Below, piece by piece: positions 38,247 through 53,176 of a stretch of 64,000 bases of DNA. Every line of letters begins with the position of its first letter. Position 1 is the first letter of the stretch. The position numbers were made by a program, and so were the translations under genes. The DNA comes from Pleurotus djamor (lineage: Eukaryota; Basidiomycota; Agaricomycetes; Agaricales; Pleurotaceae): contig JAPEVF010000023.1 in the NCBI GenBank assembly GCA_029747585.1, positions 1-64,000 on the forward strand, in the 5' to 3' direction. The notes below the pieces were generated by a model. It had not been told where the DNA came from, ran no database searches, and saw nothing but the letters and a program-made list of their open reading frames with translations.

Positions 38247-39060
38247 TTACTTGAGAGGAATGCTGGAGCAAGGTGTGAGCGGTGGCGACAAGAAGTTGGA
38301 ACAAATGGACTTACAAACGTGATGCTGTGGGGTGGTTGGAGGCGCGTCAAATGAATAAACGAGGAAGCTAATACGACAACGCTGCAAAACTCACAATGCG
38401 TGGCACCAATCTAAAAAAGGGAGGAGGATAAGCACACTGCTAGATGAGAGACAAGCCAAGTACATACACCAGGGCGACCGTGCTTGACGGGTTTGTACGA
38501 GCATGAGAACTCGGCAAGGTAGTGGCCAGTCATCTCAGGTTTGATTTCGACCGAGTTGAAGACCTTGCCGTTGTAGATACCAACGACACTGCCGATCATC
38601 TCTGGGACGATGATCATATCGCGCAAGTGGGTCTTGACGACAGCGGGCTTCTCATTGGGAGGGGCCTCCTTCTTGGCCTTGCGGAGCTTCTTGATCAGAC
38701 CCATAGGGCGGCGCTTGAGGCCGCGTTGGAAGCGACGGCGGGCACGAGAGTGAACGAGCTGGTAGTGTATGTTTGCTTCATTTGGGCATGAAAGGGAGTA
38801 GATCTATACGAACCTCAACGAACTAGTGAAGGAGCGAGAATGAGTCAAAGTTTCATCATTATCGGCAGCATGAAACGCACATCTTCGTTGCTCAAGTCGA
38901 GGAGCTTGTCGAGTTCAACACCACGGAATGAGAAGGTACGGAAGGTTCTCTTTTTCTTGAGATCAGCAGCAACTTGGGGGTCGGTAACGTCAGCCTGGGG
39001 AGTTTCATGAGGAATAGTGAGTCATAGGATGTCCAACTTCGACATTGATCAACGCACCAT
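38247..39060 (-). CDS. RPS15: 40S ribosomal protein S15 (uS19), seven exons with microexons
   Basis: A small-subunit protein near the decoding region. Protein blocks: [114 protein letters not shown]. Exons on the minus strand: 39060-39058 (only ATG), 38994-38881, 38822-38814 (9 nt), 38758-38468, 38410-38395 (16 nt), 38324-38315 (10 nt), 38262-38247 (16 nt with stop). All borders are GT-AG, introns are 52-70 nt, and the total of 459 nt gives 152 residues, the normal size. Every microexon is needed to restore invariant residues. Divergent from RPP2. Confidence 0.93.
38315..38324 (-). other. 10-nt coding microexon of RPS15
   Basis: Bases CATCACGTTT on the minus strand, flanked by ccacag and gtaagt. 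It joins 16-nt exons on both sides to give ATHSSRFIPLK, the invariant C-terminus. Confidence 0.85.
38814..38822 (-). other. 9-nt coding microexon of RPS15
   Basis: Encodes Phe-Val-Glu between introns of 58 and 55 nt. The residues are expected at this spot (EDFVE in uS19), which makes the call strong. Confidence 0.85.
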
Positions 39061-39443
39061 CTTGAAGTTTTGGAGTCGGCGGGGGCGGTGAGAGGGTGCT
39101 TACGCCTGGAATGTGGGTGTGTGACTCAGCATTTCCCAGGAGTTGGGTGGCTTGAGACATGTCACGTGGTACTGTACAGGACCGGGACACGATCGGAGTC
39201 AACCAAAAAGTTCGTCTGCATCGTCGTTCTCAACAAAAACCGTCGGATAGAATCCACAGGTCTTCCCATTGCGGATTAAAGGTATTTTTTAGTCTTGATT
39301 GAAGTCATGCCAACGAGCTCTCATGTCGTGCCCTTCCAGTGATCAGTGGCTACCCATTTACTCAAGTTAACTCATCAAAACACATAAACCGTATGTATTA
39401 GACAATACCCTAGAATCGAGACACCATACCCACTCCTTGATAG
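39061..39443. promoter_or_regulatory. Divergent ribosomal-protein promoter RPS15 / RPP2
   Basis: A 383-bp spacer between two ribosomal protein genes. It contains one CACGTG (39163-39168) and one TGACTCA (39122-39128), the latter matching the Gcn4/Cpc1 core. Whether either is used is unknown; a shared regulation of the two genes is inferred from layout. Confidence 0.45.
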
Positions 39444-40048
39444 ATGCGCCATCTCGCAGCTTACCTTCTCCTCCAAATCGGTGGCAATGCCTCCCCATCC
39501 GCCGCTGATGTCAAGAAAGTCCTTGGAGCTGTCGGAATTGAGGCCGATGACGAGCGCCTCGAGAAGCTCATTTCCGAGCTTGAAGGCAAGGATGTCGCCG
39601 CTGTGAGTGTACACGACTTTTAAAATGCCACGATATGCCTTGCCCTGCCCGCGTTCATCCCCTCGTACCCAACCCTTTTCTCACACCCTCGTTCTTTGGT
39701 GTCGATGATGCGTTTCTGACCTTGGACATGATGCGTTCCGCAGTTGATAAGTGAGGGCTCCTCAAAACTCGCCTCTGTAAGTTCTCCCAACCTTCGGTAG
39801 ACCGGCTGTGGCTGAGGGTTTACTTCTTTTCATTAGGTTCCTTCTGGAGGAGGTGGCGCTGCTGCCCCCTCTGCTGGTGGAGCTGCTTCTGGAGGTGCCG
39901 CTGCCGAGGCCCCCAAGGAGGAAGAGAAAAAGGAGGAAGAAAAGGTCAGTCCTTGGCGGTCTCCCGTGTTCCTTGTCCTCGCGTGTATGTTAAACCTTGG
40001 TTTCAGGAGGAGTCCGACGACGACATGGGCTTCGGATTGTTCGATTAA
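39444..40048 (+). CDS. RPP2: 60S acidic ribosomal stalk protein P2
   Basis: A stalk protein that recruits translation GTPases as a P1/P2 dimer on P0. Start [20 protein letters not shown], then [20 protein letters not shown] and [20 protein letters not shown]. An Ala/Gly hinge and a Lys/Glu run follow, ending [13 protein letters not shown], the conserved factor-binding tail. Three introns with GT-AG borders. About 111 residues, the expected size. P2 rather than P1 because of the [10 protein letters not shown] start. Confidence 0.93.
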
Positions 40049-40411
40049 GCGGTATCTTTATCATGACAAGTCGTATAGGGTGTTCGTTGTGTGTACATGT
40101 ACGCAGGGTGAATGGCACATATTGCGAAAGAATCGATCATTAAGTTTTTAATCAGTATCGACCCGGCGGAATGATGCGTCAACAGGGGAAGCGATGATGC
40201 TTCTTGTGGGATGATTGTCGGCAACGCAGTTAGGGAGGCCGGCGGCAGGGTGCCGCACACGTGAGTTCCTCCAGTGTTTAGGAAATGAGGGGCTGCTTTT
40301 GAGAATATTCTAAACGCCGAGTGAAAACGCCTCGTTTTTGTTCGATATCCGACCCATTCCGTTCAAAAGCTAATGCCTCTTGCTTCCTGACACTCATCAT
40401 CGTCGCCAGCA
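40049..40411. other. Spacer RPP2 to Zn2Cys6 gene
   Basis: About 360 bp between two plus-strand genes, holding the RPP2 3' UTR and the promoter of the regulator. No gene or clear element is seen. Confidence 0.4.
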
Positions 40412-43400
40412 ATGTCCGCAAACGTCCTCCACGACGACCAGAACTTCATCAAAGGCCCAAAACGAAAGCGTCTCACAAAGGCTTGCGATCCATGTCACAA
40501 AAGCAAGCGCAGATGCGACGGCGCTTTGCCTTGCAGCAATTGGTGCGTCCAGCTTCCTCGTATAAGCGGCTTGTACACGGCTAATGGACGGGAGAAATTT
40601 AGCGAGTATGCCTCTAAACGTTGTTCCTACACCGATGCCTCAGGTCGTCCAGTTCCAGCTCCCAGGCCTTATCCAAACGACAGGGGAGACGCAAACGCAG
40701 CAGGAACCAGCAGACTTCAGCAGAATCCCAACACACATCATACGCAATATACTAATAACGACCCACGATATGCACCTTACCCTCAACATCTTCCAGACAC
40801 CCGTATCGGCACTCAGACAAATGGATATCCTCCAAACCCATCGTTGTCTCCAACCGCGCCGTCAACGTCGGCCCCCATTGCCGGATCAAGCACCTCAATT
40901 CCAATGGCCGACGCCAATCAGGATGAACGCCTGGCTTTGAGAAAGCGGCAGCGGGCTGATCGGGACGAAGGGCATCCAGAACACATAACCGCAAACTTGG
41001 GACTTGGTATTGGTGGAACTATAGAACGCCCAATCCAAGTCACTCTCGATAATGGCCTCACACGCGAGCTTACCAACCGTAAGCGAATTGGTTTGTCTCT
41101 CCTTTCTCGTTCTTTGCTCACTTCGTTCAGTCTTCTTCACCCATTGTCATCCCGCTCAATTCATCATCCACAAGCCATCTTTTTCTACCGCTCTTCAACT
41201 CAATCGTGTTCCTTCCTATCTCCTTCACGCTGTTTGTGCTCTCGCTGCGCCGTTGTCTAAACAAACTCGACTTCGCACGAGTCCAATACGAAATGCCGGC
41301 CGTCCATTCGCTCAGGAGGCTATGAGTCTAATGTTCGATGGGGCAGGACGACTCAAAGTTGACCTGAACTTGGCCACAGCTCAAGCCCTCTGTCTACTCC
41401 AGCTGCATGAGATGATTGTATTGGAACCTTCGGGGGGAGTTCATCCCTGTGGGACACGCTATCATGGTGAGCGCTTTGTGTTCTCACCGTGAATATGTCT
41501 GACCCTGTGCAGACCTCGCCCTGCGGATTATCGATTCTCTTGGCGTTCATCAACCTGACCATCCGACTCTCACTCCTCTTCCTTCTCCTGAGTTTATCCA
41601 CAAGGCCGTCGAGCAGGAATGTGTACGTCGAGTATTTTGGCTGATTTTTGTGGTGGATGTGATGAACGGGATATACTACAAGAGACGAGGCGCAGGGTGG
41701 GAAAGAGCAGTGGCGGGAGCTGGCATGCCTGGGCTTGGGAGGCCTCTCATCGGTCGACCGGATGAAGGGCAGGGAAACTTTAGTCAAACTCAGTTACAGC
41801 TGCGGTTGCCAGTGGACGAGACCAGTTTTGAGCTTGCCGTTCACTCAACTCTGCCAGGTTCGTAGCCTTTCTCTCTCATGCCTAGAGATCATTAACCGCT
41901 TTTCGTAGAGTATTTATTCCTGCCAGCTATTCGCACTCAATATGCGTCTGAGCTTGGCCACTTGATAAGGGTGCTCACTATCTACGCCAAAATCGAGCGA
42001 GCTCTAGACCTCCTCAACGGTGAGCATCACGCAGGAGCGAGGGGGAAGAAACGCTTACCGCCCGTTTTCGACGGGGCAGACCGTGACACCACACAAGGTG
42101 ATCCACATGCTGCTCTGCAGGAGGCAGACGTGGCATTAGACGTACGTGTGCTCAAACGCCTGTTTATGATATGCTGATTCTATGAAAACTCTACAGGCAT
42201 GGGCCAACTCGCTGCCTGATCATCTTCGTTTCTCTGAGCAGAGCTTGCGTGTGCAACTCTCAATGTTTGAAACCAGTGCCAACTCTGGTGCATGGTGCTA
42301 TTGCATGACACATGTGGTCCATGCCAGTGCCGCACTGGGTTTGAATGCCGTGGGTGATCAATCTTACGCTTTGTCTCGCCCTCTAATATCCTCTTGCTTC
42401 TTTTTCTAGGCTCGCCATCGATCACAATGGGCCTATCAGAGGGAAGAGGTTCAGTGGGCAATTCAGCAACTTGAATTGATCACGAACACCCTTGGAGGTC
42501 GGGCTAAGAACAGCTCTCTCCGTAAGCCACCTCCCTCCTGACATCTAAATGGCTCTGTATTAACACCGTTTACTCCATCAGTCGGGGCTGTCATCTGGGT
42601 GAGTATTTTCCCATCGCCGTGTTAACAACTCAATTCAATGTCGTTCATGTAATCTAGGCTATGGTCAAATACGCAAAAGTTGATCAACTCAAGCTCAACG
42701 GATGGGTATTGCAACATGAAGAGTACACCGCGGTGAAAATGCATGAGCTCGCTCAGAAGGAGTGGCATTTGGTCCACACCCCTCACTTACAACCCTCCAC
42801 TTACCCGACTCAAGGTTCATCACCTCAGGACCCTCTCCCACACCCTCACCCCCAACAACCGATGTACCTTCCTCCGCCTCCGCCTCCATCTTCTTCCCAC
42901 CAGTCGACAAGCCAGCATCAGACGCACCCTCCCCGACGACTCTCTGAGGCACGACCGCCCACCGTGCAAATTAACCCACCTATCCCTAGACCCCCTCCAC
43001 ATCAACATGGTGGAGATGTCTCATACAACAACCGTGGAAGAAGTCCAAGCGATTCACCTTCCATCCCAATTGGCCACCCTGTTTCTGTTTCTCATGGAGT
43101 GAGAGGGTCTGGAACAACTCAGGGTCAGGACATGCAACGAGACAGGGAGAGGGTTGAAATGCGAGCCAATGGGAATGGGGGTTCAAGTCTAAGTTTAGGT
43201 GGTTCGCCAGAAGATTCGAAGGGGCCTTTGCGCGACTCTGAAATGGCCACAACCCATCAAGGGGACCACCAACCCCTTGCACCTCGCCCGGGTATGATAA
43301 ATGTAGGCAATGGGGAGACTGTCCAGCAGTCCCTATCTCTTCCGTCCCTCAAGGCGAGTGGTTTGCTAGATTTCCAGAAGAGAGAAGACATGAAGATGGG

Positions 43401-43539
43401 AGCTGGAAGCAATGGACCGTTACTTTCTGGCATGGGAAGGCCTCCCGTCCCACCCTTTCCGAGTCACGAACCTCCAGAAGTCAGGAGCTCAGGCGTTACC
43501 ACCATGCCTGTTGGGCTCAATTGGTTAGCAGACGAATAG
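40412..43539 (+). CDS. Zn(2)Cys(6) transcription factor with fungal_trans domain
   Basis: A nuclear regulator of the xylanolytic/Gal4 broad class. Near residue 25, after a basic stretch (GPKRKRLTKA), comes CDPCHKSKRRCDGALPCSNC, then EYASKRCSY. This is a complete six-Cys cluster, with one intron after SNC. A low-complexity Pro/Ser/Thr linker follows, then the middle-homology domain: LLHAVCALAAPLS, LATAQALCLLQLHEMIVLEP, DLALRIIDSLGVHQPDHPTL and ECVRRVFWLIFVVDVMNGIY. The C-terminal 250 residues are His/Pro/Gln-rich and disordered, ending PVGLNWLADE. About nine introns. Targets are unknown and no metabolic gene is adjacent. Confidence 0.85.
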
Positions 43540-43849
43540 CACCGTGTGCGACTCAGGCTGATATATTATTCGTTCGTATCTCTGTCATATGCTTTCCCAC
43601 ATCATTTCCTCCGTATTTCGATTTCACTTGTAATGTATTATCACGCATCATTGTAGCTTTCTTTCTCTGGGAATGCCTGGAAATTTTGATTCACGTCCAC
43701 GGATACATATATACCTTATCTGTCTACGCTATCCACACATACATGCTAGCGTGCTCCCCATGCGGTACTCCGGTCAATTGAACATTCCGCCGGTGATACT
43801 ACTAAGTATACCACGGCTATGACACATGCAACATCTGGATACCCCAAAG
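43540..43849. other. Convergent spacer
   Basis: About 310 bp between the regulator stop at 43539 and the apparent stop of the unrecognised minus-strand gene. AT-rich; no gene is seen. Confidence 0.4.
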
Positions 43850-45110
43850 TTACTTCACCGGCGGATCAATCTGATCGACATAGGGAGAAAACGATCTCCC
43901 TCGCCCTATAATCTTCGAGGTGGTCGTGCCGTAATGGTCTAGACCCGCAGGAAGGTCAGCTCAGCGTGCATCGCCCTCTGGGAAATTGCGCCCACCGAAT
44001 GTCACTGTCGAAGCTGAAGTGTCAGGTATCAATATGATTGTTTCAGGACCACTCACAGGGTAGCTGATGCTTGAGGCTGCGGGTCGTCCGAGGAAAATCG
44101 ACGAAATATGGACATTTTAGTGATCCCAACAATTAGAAGTTCTGCAACTCCGATGTCTGTATGTGAGATCACGTAGTCAGCATCTTCGGGAGCAGAACTG
44201 GGGGTTGGCTTGCCAATTTATGTAACAACAGCAAGTTACCTCCTCGTTCATTACTTTGAAGCGCGGGAACATCGGCGTCTGATCTGGGTCATAGTCGCCG
44301 AGCATGCAGAAGCTTCGCACANGGGGGGNNGGTGATCCTTTCTGTCGACGCGTTCCATCAGATTTACTTCTTACTACTGCGTAGGTAGTACTTCCCATTA
44401 CATACGCCTGCCATGCATTGTTCCAGGCCTGTAGAAGCCTGCAGAACGGGAGAAGTTGTGGCAGGGACATCTACTCCCGGAGGCATATGTCCATGGAGGC
44501 GACCTATCACNCGCCGCGATGAGGACTTGTTCGTCAGCCCACACGACTTCGATCCTTAAAATTCAGCTTCAGGTGCCGCAGGCAATGTATGTCATCCCCG
44601 AAATGCGAGCATCCAAAGGTGCANGTAGACATCATCGATTTGTGCTAGGGGGAAATTTTTGACAAAGACGACGTCAAAAAAACCATCTTGGAAATGCCGA
44701 CATGAGAGTCATATAGGATGCGTACTCCATCGAGATCGTTCAGGCTTNGAGATTTTANTCGGAGGCAATGTCATGCCAAAGATGTGGTTATGGAATACTT
44801 TNGATNGAAGGACAGCAACGAGAAGCCCGACATTGATTAGAATTACCCTGAGGGAGAGACCAAGTCAAATTGACTCACTTATTCTGAGTGAGGGACTTAT
44901 ATGCGGTGCCGAATTGCATCATAAACAGCGTGTCAGTTGGTTCCATCTCACTTGACATATAGCTCGACATATCTTCGGCTGGAGGCGNNTCCTTCAGCGT
45001 GACTGCCCAGGTAATCGAAGACAAAACATACCATGATATACCGACCAACCACCAAAGGTTGTCTTGGCGAGAATGATTCATAAGAGAGCACCATCCGCGA
45101 ACTTATNCCC
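43850..45110 (-). CDS. Unrecognised multi-exon gene, possibly a membrane protein or pseudogene
   Basis: No family is recognised. Coding segments can be strung together on the minus strand: a hydrophobic part (DNLWWLVGIS), MSSEMEPTDTLFMMQFGTAY, VILINVGLLVAVL, FFDVVFVKNFPLAQIDDVY, IEVVWADEQVLIAA or, in another frame, VIGRLHGHMPPGVDVPATTS, then DPDQTPMFPRFKVMNEE, DADYVISHTDIGVAELLIVG and ITKMSIFRRFSSDDPQP. The end is GRGRSFSPYVDQIDPPVK. Introns fit GT-AG in several places (for instance 44180-44240). A TGA interrupts the last exon (after FPEGDAR, near 43970), and Ns occur throughout, so it may be broken or just badly sequenced. Same strand as VMA10, which lies just upstream. Confidence 0.4.
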
Positions 45111-45234
45111 ATTCATACAACGTACTCACCGCGTCACAGATCAGCTTACGCCTGGTCGAACTNTGTGCAAAGTAAATCATTATTACGGGAAACGAATATA
45201 GTCCTTTCATATTCCTAGTTCGCGTTGTGAGTAT

Positions 45235-45759
45235 CTAGGCTTCAATCTTCTTGAGGTTGCGGTGTAATTCTGGCTTGACAAGAACGACACGATCAAGGAG
45301 CTTCTTGACGACCTCATCCTTACTCTTCTGGTAGGACTCGGTGATCTGCTCCAGTTTGACTTCGGTTTCTTTGTCCACAGCACTTTGCGCGCTCGTCGTG
45401 AACCCAGTATGCTTAATCTAGAGTAAGCCCCTACAACAATCATTAAAGCGTTCGTTATGCTCACTGATGCCTCAAACGTGCTGAACTCGGCTTCCTTAGC
45501 CTTCTTATAGTCGTCTATCTCTTTCTGAGCCTCNGTCCGCGCATCCTTGAGCTTCTGAACGCGATCTGGAGTTGTCGATGAGACAAGGGCGACCCCGATA
45601 CAATTGGTCACTACGAACATTGACGAGCCTGTTGAACNATCTTTGCGGCCTCCTTTTCAGCTTCTAAGAGGGTCTGTATTCCTTGAGATTGCTGGCCAGC
45701 CTAATCCAAGATGTGCATGAGCGTGATAGTTGGAAGGACCAGGTAAGGAANGGTACCAT
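45235..45759 (-). CDS. VMA10: V-type proton ATPase subunit G
   Basis: A peripheral-stalk subunit of the vacuolar proton pump. After a one-codon first exon (ATG at 45759, donor gtaccn), exons give AGQQSQGIQTLLEAEKEAAK, then KLKDARTEAQKEIDDYKKAK, EAEFSTFEAS, and VKLEQITESYQKSKDEVVKK, ending LHRNLKKIEA. The long charged helix starting SQGIQTLLEAE-AA is diagnostic. About 120 residues, the normal size. Three or four introns. Start codons of VMA10 and PTA1 are 104 bp apart, head to head. Confidence 0.9.
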
Positions 45760-45863
45760 GGTGGAGGGGGGAAGGATGTGTTTTCAAACTCCGACGCCGA
45801 CGCCTCTTTGCACCCTTGCCATTGTGAGCTGCATCCTGCTCAGAGGTCTGCTCGCCGTCAGCG
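45760..45863. promoter_or_regulatory. Shared divergent promoter VMA10 / PTA1
   Basis: Only 104 bp lie between two well-supported start codons, so both core promoters overlap here. One N occurs in the VMA10 first intron nearby. No TATA element is visible. Confidence 0.5.
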
Positions 45864-48800
45864 ATGGCCTCCAGCTCTACAACGGTCGATCCACTACAGT
45901 CTCTCCAAGCTGCTCTTTCCGTCCAGAAGAACTCCAAGGAGCAGGCTGATATCCTCAATTCTTTGCGTGAATACCTCGAAACACAACCAGGTCTCATCCC
46001 TGTCCTCGTCAACACGCTCATAGGCCAAGTTTCGAATGCAGAGGATTCACTTCTCAAAACATGGGTATTCAGCTTGCTTCAGTTTGCCGTGTCGCGGTCG
46101 GCGTTGTCGCAGGATGTGAAGACACAATGTTCGTACATGCATTGACTTTGATTCACCTTTTCTGACGCGCATTCAGTGTCATTGCAATCGTTGAACGCAC
46201 TTTCTCAGCTCCTTGACGATCCGAANCCAACAATGGTGAAAATTGTCATTCAATGTCTCTGCGCTGTGTTTCCTTTGCTATTCCGGCAACTGTGAGTGTG
46301 CTCTTTAGGCTCCGTGTGCACTGTCTACTGACAGCGTACCCAATACAGATGCATCACCCGCAACGATCCTGGGGCTTGGAATACGCTAACAAAGTGCAAG
46401 GCGCGCATANTGGAGTTTGTGTGGAGTCCCACGGTGACGCTGGGGGTCAAGTTGTCGGCGATGAAGTTCATGCAACGGGTGATATTAGTTCAAACTCGCG
46501 GTGTGTCTGACCCTAGGGTAGTCTCCTTTAGCTTACCTCCCGTGTCAGTGGTAATATTGAATTTGATGCCATTTCCTCCTAGTTGGCGAATAAGAACGAT
46601 CCCAATATNTCTTCCTGCCCTCACGACCACCCTTTCATCTCTGCTGCGAAACTCGAAAATGAGGGCCAGAAACTCCTTGAAGCCGTCATCACCATCTTCT
46701 ACACGAGCCAGTGAGCCGCTTTCAGTTTCATTGCAGCTATGGTTCTGACTCGTTCTCGCTATAGAAATGTCGATCTGTTGACGGCTGTATTGAACAGCTG
46801 GGTCAACCTCGTCAAACTGCGACCTGCACTCACTCAACTTGTCATAACTACGCTCAAGCAATGGACGCCCGCTGTCATGGCAGGNCAGTCCGCCAGCAAC
46901 ATTAAGAGTGTGGAAAAGGCACTTCGNATATTGCTCATACACATATCACGGTTCGCAGTCTCCGTTCCTTATTCTACTTTACGCTCACAAATCCGACAGT
47001 ATTCCCGCCAATGGCCAATATGCATCTCTTCTGTCTGAAGCTCTGACACAGCAAGGCGCTCGAATGGAGGCCGCTGCCATAGAAGAGAAGAAGAGGAAAG
47101 CAGCAGCGCAGGAGTCGCGAAAGAGACCAACCCCATCCGTTTCTGAGCCTGGTCCGGACGCAAAGAGACCCAAGCTGGAAGACACCTCAACCCCGCCCCC
47201 TGCCCCTCTTGCCGACACCTCTCCTCTCGCCAGTTTCGACTTCACCACCCTCCCCGCTTCGCTTATAACGGATCTGATCGTCGTCAACCTTGAAGCATTC
47301 TCCGAAGCTGCACTCGTAGATGCGATACAAAACTACCGCAGGATACACAACATGCAACCCAAGGATACTGACTCAAATCGTCCTTCAACATCGTCGGCGA
47401 AAGCTGTTGTTGATAAACCTTCCCCCGCTGCGGAGGTTCCCAGTACATCTGGAACGCAAAGGGAACCTCCAACTGGTCCTCGTGCTGCTGCCGTCAGCGT
47501 ACCTGAGCCAGTCGCTGTCAAAGAAGAGCCAGTCGATCCCATGGAGATGGACATTGACCAGGACGACATCGAATATGAACCTGAGCAACTAAATCTTGAG
47601 GTCCCCATCTTTCCTTCATCTGCGTTAGCCAGTTGCTAACGTATCGTCACATTTTGCAGTTATCCGGAAACGGCGCTCAAGCCGAGGACGCTGGCGATGA
47701 GGTCGACCCTGCCAATCTCGAACTACGCTTAGTAGAATTCAAGCTCCCTTCGCCGAAGGAACTTGAAGACGACACGCGTATCTCGCTGCTGACGGATGGG
47801 ATGAAACGTATTTGGAACGGGGCCGACGAAGCCAGACAAAGCGAGGTCGGCTCAGACCGCATTGGCGGTTCCCAACAAGAAATTTGGATGTTGCTCATCA
47901 TTCGAATGATAACACGGTCGGCAGAACCCCCAGATGATTCACCGGAACCGAAAGAGGAAGACTCTGAGGAGGTAGTGCCATTTGAAGGCAGACATGACCG
48001 GTTGCGACAAATTCTGTGTGATTATATCATGGCCGACTTTCCTTCTAGGTGTGATATCTCTTTTCGAGACTAGTTTTGTTTTCTCATACACTGCATTAGG
48101 ATACGGTTGGCCTCAACTTGGATGAATGAAGAGTGGTATAATGACCGAATACGACTATCAAAAGATCCCACTTTTGTCCGTGAACATCCACTTTTTGCAC
48201 ATCATCTCTTCTCATTTATGTCTCGTAGAGAACTAATTACGACACCTGGTTACATCAAATCGTCGTATCCTATCAAACTCTGCTCGACGGCAAAGATCGA
48301 ACGTTCTCGCGCTTCCTACTCGACCTCCCTTCCATCCCCCCTGATGTCCTGAGTCTCCTCCGTGACCAATGTTTAGACAAGGATAGGTTGGTTCTTTTAG
48401 TTTCGCTCGATAGACATCTCTCAACATTGTTGCCAGTCCCGATCGCATGCAAGTTGGCTTCACGACACTTCGAGGCTTCGTTATTCAACGCCCTTCTCTA
48501 CGTGGTGAAGCTTTGAATGCATTACTCGAGCTTACCACGCATCCAGGTAGCCACTTCCGTTCGTCTGTTTCTTAACAGATACTAACATACTTCCAGAAAA
48601 GAAGATACGTGGTGCAGCCATCAACACAGTGAAGATATGGGTACCTAACTCCCAGCCTATGGATTCTATGATACGCGAGTTTGCGCTGCAGATGTTACGA
48701 AGACTTCAAGCACCAAAAGCCGACAAGCCGACCGGCGGAGACACGAAGATGGAAGACGGTGATGATGAAGAGGACCTAGTCCAGACGCCCTTCCTCCCTG

Positions 48801-50109
48801 AAAAACTCGAGCTTCCGGCTGATAAAGCTCTCGTTCTTCAACACGTTGAACTCCTGTTTGCCCTTTCGGTCAAAGTACCTGATTTCCTAGATCAGTAAGT
48901 GCAATTATTTCTCCCAAAAATCGAATTCAGAGCTAAAGTTTCCTAGAATGTTTGCGGCATACGGTCAAATGGATGTCTCCGTCCAGGAAGCCATACAGGA
49001 ACTTATCACAGCACTCGTCCGTTCATTGGGACCCAATCATGGCAAACTATTGACACTTATGAGAACGTGTCCACCCGGAGCCGAGTCATTAGCGCTTAGA
49101 GTGCTCACCATATTCACCGAGCACGGACGTCCCAGCGCGCAACTGGTGGCGTTAGTCAAGGGTCTCATGAATGAACGAGATCTCGATGCACGCTTCCTGA
49201 TTCCTATCATCGCTGAGATGGACAAGGTAAACGGTATTTTTCACTGGAGAAAGTCTAGACTAATGCTTCTGGGCCTTAGGCTGACATCTTGAGATATCTT
49301 CCGCGCATTGTCTCGATTCTGAACGGAGAGACGGAGCCGAAGAATCTGGTCCGTTCCGTGTTTAGTTCCGTGGTTACTACGCCTCCACAAACCTTCGGAA
49401 GCGTTACATCAAATTTGCCAAGAGTGCGGCAGAGTGAATTGTTGACGCCGGCGGAACTGATGGTTTTGTTGCATGATTCCGAGAAGGAGATCGGTTTGAA
49501 GAGCGCAATCGAAGGTGAGGATATTGAGTTGTCGACGATCGTTCCTGAGGCTGACGTCGCGTGCCGAAATAGCCATTGGCATATGTTTCTCGATGACTGA
49601 CGTATTCAGGTCTGAAATTTTGGCAGTTGTCATGCAACAAATAATGGACGAACCTATACTTCCGGTTTTGTTCCTGAGGACGGTATGTGCAATTGCTTTC
49701 AAGCAAAGAAGTCGTCTGAATGTTGTTTTAGGTGATTCAAGCAGTGAAGACTTACAAGTCCCTTGTTGGATTCGTATCTACCACGTTGCTTTCGAGGCTG
49801 ATCACCAAAAAAATCTGGACGAATCCTCCATTGTGGGAAGGATTCATTCGATGTGCAAAAGTCATTGCTCCCGCTAGCTTCGGAGCCCTCCTTCAATTGC
49901 CCAAAGATCAACTCCGAGAACTGGTGGATAAGCAACCAAGCTTGAAATCAGGTCTACGAGACTACGTTACGAAGAAAGCACCCAACAAGGCCCGTGGTGC
50001 TGGTTACCTGGATATATTTGGGGATGGCGATGATAGCGCGAACACGACGCCCACTCCCAGCTCCCCTGCCCCACCTCCGGACTCGTCTCTCACAGCGTCG
50101 GTGGCCTAG
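45864..50109 (+). CDS. PTA1: Symplekin/PTA1 mRNA 3'-end processing scaffold
   Basis: A scaffold of the cleavage and polyadenylation factor. The HEAT-repeat N-terminus is clear: LREYLETQPGLIPVLVNTLI, SLLKTWVFSLLQFAVSRSAL, QCLCAVFPLLFRQL, and VNLVKLRPALTQLVITTLKQ. A disordered acidic linker follows (near 47100-47600). The symplekin C-terminal domain includes ILPVLFLRTVIQAVKTYKSL and LWEGFIRCAKVIAPASFGAL plus LQLPKDQLRELVDKQP. The end is a Pro/Ser/Thr tail. About 15 introns and roughly 1,100 residues, similar to animal symplekin and longer than yeast Pta1 (785). A few Ns near 46226-46930 do not break the frame. Confidence 0.87.
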
Positions 50110-50506
50110 GGTGTATTACCTGGCTCCTGACTCTATATCTACTGTTTCATACGATGTTCTGTTGTTCTCATTGCCCTTTACTTATATCTTACGTTCAAAT
50201 CTGCCGACGATAAACTTATCTTTACGTGTAGGTCGGACATTCTGTCGGAATTTGTCTTGCTTTCTGAAATGAATAATTTTCGTTCCATGTATACAACCTT
50301 TTGAGTCCTTCTCCCCAACCAGCCAGCATCCGAAATCCGCGTGGTGGTTCGAACTGCGTTGAGTCGTCCGCCCAATCACCACGAAGGAGACCCCTATCTC
50401 CCGCGAAGAACCAAGATAAGGTTGGCGTTAGGCGCATTGACTACATCGTCATCGGCATCCTCGAGCAGGCATCCTCGACTGAATACCCTTTGCGACAACG
50501 CAAAGA
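50110..50506. other. Spacer PTA1 to SLT2
   Basis: About 400 bp between two plus-strand genes, with the PTA1 3' UTR and the SLT2 promoter. The open frames at 50301-50538 lack family or splice support, though an upstream SLT2 exon here cannot be excluded. Confidence 0.35.

Positions 50507-53176
<2,670 letters not shown>

Noticed and set aside
41353..41787. Minus-strand frame of 144 codons
   Set aside because: Antisense to the middle-homology domain of the Zn2Cys6 regulator, no motif.
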